This document shows, piece after piece, positions 62,093 to 64,000 of a DNA stretch of 64,000 nt. This DNA comes from Planococcus citri (lineage: Eukaryota > Arthropoda > Insecta > Hemiptera > Pseudococcidae): assembly GCF_950023065.1 (NCBI RefSeq), contig NC_088680.1:9970559-10034558 (forward strand), given 5' to 3'. Position 1 is the stretch's first letter. Each line of letters begins with the position of its first letter. Made by a program: the position numbers and the translations under genes. The notes beneath the pieces were generated by a model. That model was not told the DNA's origin. It saw only the letters and a list, made by a program, of their open reading frames with translations, and did no database searches.

Positions 62093-62109
62093 CTCCTGGC
62101 GCAGAACCC
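62093..62109 (+). repeat. isolated copy of the array A/B 17-bp box
   Basis: CTCCTGGCGCAGAACCC matches the box at 16 of 17 positions (the penultimate T is C). It lies 21 bp right of the TIR element, in plus orientation like array A. No second copy is seen nearby and no monomer-like flank is recognisable. Confidence 0.8.
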
Positions 62110-62349
62110 GCCGACAGCTTATTCCGCACGTTAACTCAATCCAAAGATGAAGTTAGCAACCAGATCAGATAAGCGTGACCTAAAACCTCTGTAACCAAAA
62201 TTTCAGGTCCTGAAACTTATTTTTGAATTTTTAGCGAATTTTTGAAAATTTAAAAAAATTAAAGAAGTTCTTTTTAAGGATAATTTTTCAACTTTATCAT
62301 GAAATATGAATTTTTTTCGAAAAAAATTGATCAATGTGAATAATTCTTT

Positions 62350-63420
62350 CAATTCAGCTCTCCCACAGAAACAACTGGGTACTAGTTTTGGGCCACTCTG
62401 GAGCCTCCAGCGATTTGTAAATTTTCTCTAGAACCCTCGATTCTCTCTGGAAAGGCAAAAAATGAACTCTATGGGACCTTCAACTCTGGCTGGTGCTTAT
62501 TGGGCACCCTGTCTATCGTTTTATGCCGTTACAGCAAAATTCCAGGAGTGCCATTACAAAAGTGAATTTTTGCCCAATATTTTGCAAATTCCAGAAAAAG
62601 TGAAAAAAATCAAAATTTTCGTAGAAGGAATAAAACGAATGGATTTCTACACGTGGTATTATCTGATCATTGTAAACGATCACCCCACTCAAAAAATCTC
62701 AATTTTTTTCCTTTTTGGGGCCTTCAGTAAAATTTCAAATTTCTTCGCAAAATTCAAATCTCTCTGGAAAATCCGAAATGAGCTTTAGGGTATATTTAAT
62801 TTTGAACGTTGTTTATTGGACACTTTTTCGATTGTATCAGGTAATTTTGGGTCATTCTGGAGTCTCCAGCGATTTTTAAATTTTTTCCAGAAACTTCAAA
62901 TCTTTTTGGAAAGGCCAAAAATCAACTTTGGAACCTAAAACTTTGGTTGATGCATATTGAGCACCCGATCGTTTTACCTACCTTTCTCAAAAAATTGATT
63001 TTTTTTCATATTTTTTTATTTTTTTATTTTTTTTTTTTTGTAATTTAGAAAATAGTTTAGAAATTTATTTTTGAACTGATACATTTGATATTTTATGGGA
63101 GTCAACTAAAATGGTACAAAGAGTGCAAAAATTACGACCAATCAAAGTTACAGATCCTTAAATTTATTTTTGACCATTCCAGAGCGATCTTAAATTGTTG
63201 GGCAAATTTTAAAACTGGTTGGAGACTCCAAAAAAGTAAAATTGAGCTCTTTTTTCGATTTTTCTGGGATTCACAAACTGATTAAAAATTCACTTTCGAA
63301 GTAGAAGCTCTGAAATTTCACAGTAACCACCCAAGATAGTCGAGAGGGTGCCCATCAACAAATTTCTGGAAAAAAATTTGAAAATTCATTGGAGGCTCCA
63401 AAAAAATCAGATCGGATTTT
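62350..63420 (+). repeat. dispersed and locally tandem repeat with TGGAGNCTCCA palindromes
   Basis: Two good copies start near 62390 and 62848 (about 459 bp apart) and share 'ctggagcctccagcgattt' or 'ctggagtctccagcgattt', 'ctggaaaggc' or 'tggaaaggc', and 'gagcaccc' or 'gggcaccc'. A weaker partial copy lies between them. Related sequence occurs at 43400-44850. Confidence 0.7.
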
Positions 63421-64000
63421 TCAAGTCCGACGAATGCCTATCTTACCTAATTTCCTAATTTCTTAAATTTCTTCTTCACTTTTTTGAGATTTTTCAAATT
63501 GGTTATATACCTATTCACATTAACTAAGTAGTAGGTACTCCTAGAATTTTTCATTTACCTAACTATCTAATAGTCAGGGAGCCCGCATAAGGATCTTTTG
63601 CACCCCTCCCCCCGTCGATCCTTCAGGACAATTTTTTTCTTAAAGAGGGAGTCCTAAGGAACACCTCTAGTCCATGCCCACTCCCAAAAAAGTAACCCTA
63701 CTTACAAATAGGCGGCCACTTTGATTTACAGGTCAGCCGAAATCACAGATTTTGCGTTCCAAACTTCCAATTTAGGACTTGCACGACATTTTTTAAACCA
63801 TACACAAGTAGATCGAAAGATCGGTCGAAAATTTATCACCTCTCAAAATTTGAAGTGCTAAGGTGCCTTTTTCGATTTTTGGTCAATTTTTGAAAATCAA
63901 ATTTTGGCCAAAAATGAGGGAACAATCAATATTTTACCAAATTGACCAAGAAAGCTGAAATTTGGTATATACCCTATTTTCGACATGCCAAATCGATTGG
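63421..64000. other. AT-rich DNA ending in an R1-like block, no gene recognised
   Basis: No coding signal. The last about 50 bp ('aagctgaaatttggtat', 'catgccaaatcgattgg') resemble the start of the R1 family, so a further repeat copy probably continues beyond the window. Confidence 0.45.

Overview
The window looks like intergenic or deep-intronic DNA from a repeat-rich, visibly AT-rich animal genome. The retroelement families (Ty1/copia, an I/Jockey-like LINE with RNase H, an endonuclease-reverse transcriptase LINE), the many TAGGTAGGTA-type simple repeats and the overall texture suggest an arthropod. A hemipteran such as a scale insect or mealybug is my impression only (low confidence). I could not support any intact host protein-coding gene, rRNA or functional tRNA gene. 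Every convincing protein signal belongs to a decayed transposable element, and most long open frames are by-products of tandem repeats whose period is a multiple of three.

Layout. 1-7.5 kb: AT-rich sequence with one perfect 17-bp hairpin. 7.5-10.2 kb: a 21-bp minisatellite in two blocks around a GATGTTGACATC-rich spacer. 10.2-15.7 kb: unique sequence, then old dispersed repeats. 15.7-16.7 kb: GC-box tandem array, period about 145 bp. 19.1-21.8 kb: array A, about 18 copies of a 17-bp box, CTCCTGGCGCAGAACTC, in about 140-bp monomers paired into dimers of about 287 bp. 23.9-24.8 kb: region rich in ATCCAATTGGAT-like palindromes. 24.9-25.7 kb: Ty1/copia protease-integrase remnant. 26.3-26.9 kb: foldback repeat. 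30.3-31.1 kb: array B, the same box in inverted orientation with a dimer of about 281 bp. 37.1-38.2 kb: 5'-truncated LINE with an RNase H domain. 42.0-43.1 kb: tandem array of about 456-bp units. 46.3-52.1 kb: a second LINE interrupted by three insertions. 55.1-58.1 kb: 27-bp minisatellite with a 135-bp higher-order repeat. 61.1-62.1 kb: TA-flanked TIR element with repeated TGCGCACTATTAGG sites. 62.3-63.4 kb: dispersed repeat with TGGAGNCTCCA palindromes.

The most informative locus is the LINE at 46.3-52.1 kb. Its reading frame dates and delimits the insertions in it: a 642-bp TIR element (TA target duplication), a 2.7-kb TIR element (2-3 bp duplication) carrying two further nested TIR elements, and a 337-bp insertion with an 11-bp target duplication. 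Removing each insertion plus one copy of its duplication restores the LINE frame. The 337-bp insertion contains what reads as a complete hammerhead ribozyme core, the strongest functional RNA candidate here. Both TIR insertions carry a tRNA-like A-box/B-box module.

The other standout is the 17-bp box. It is nearly invariant in two arrays of opposite orientation whose flanking monomer sequences I cannot align by eye, and it occurs once more alone at 62.1 kb. That pattern suggests a conserved protein-binding site or a recombination/homogenisation signal inside satellite-like DNA.
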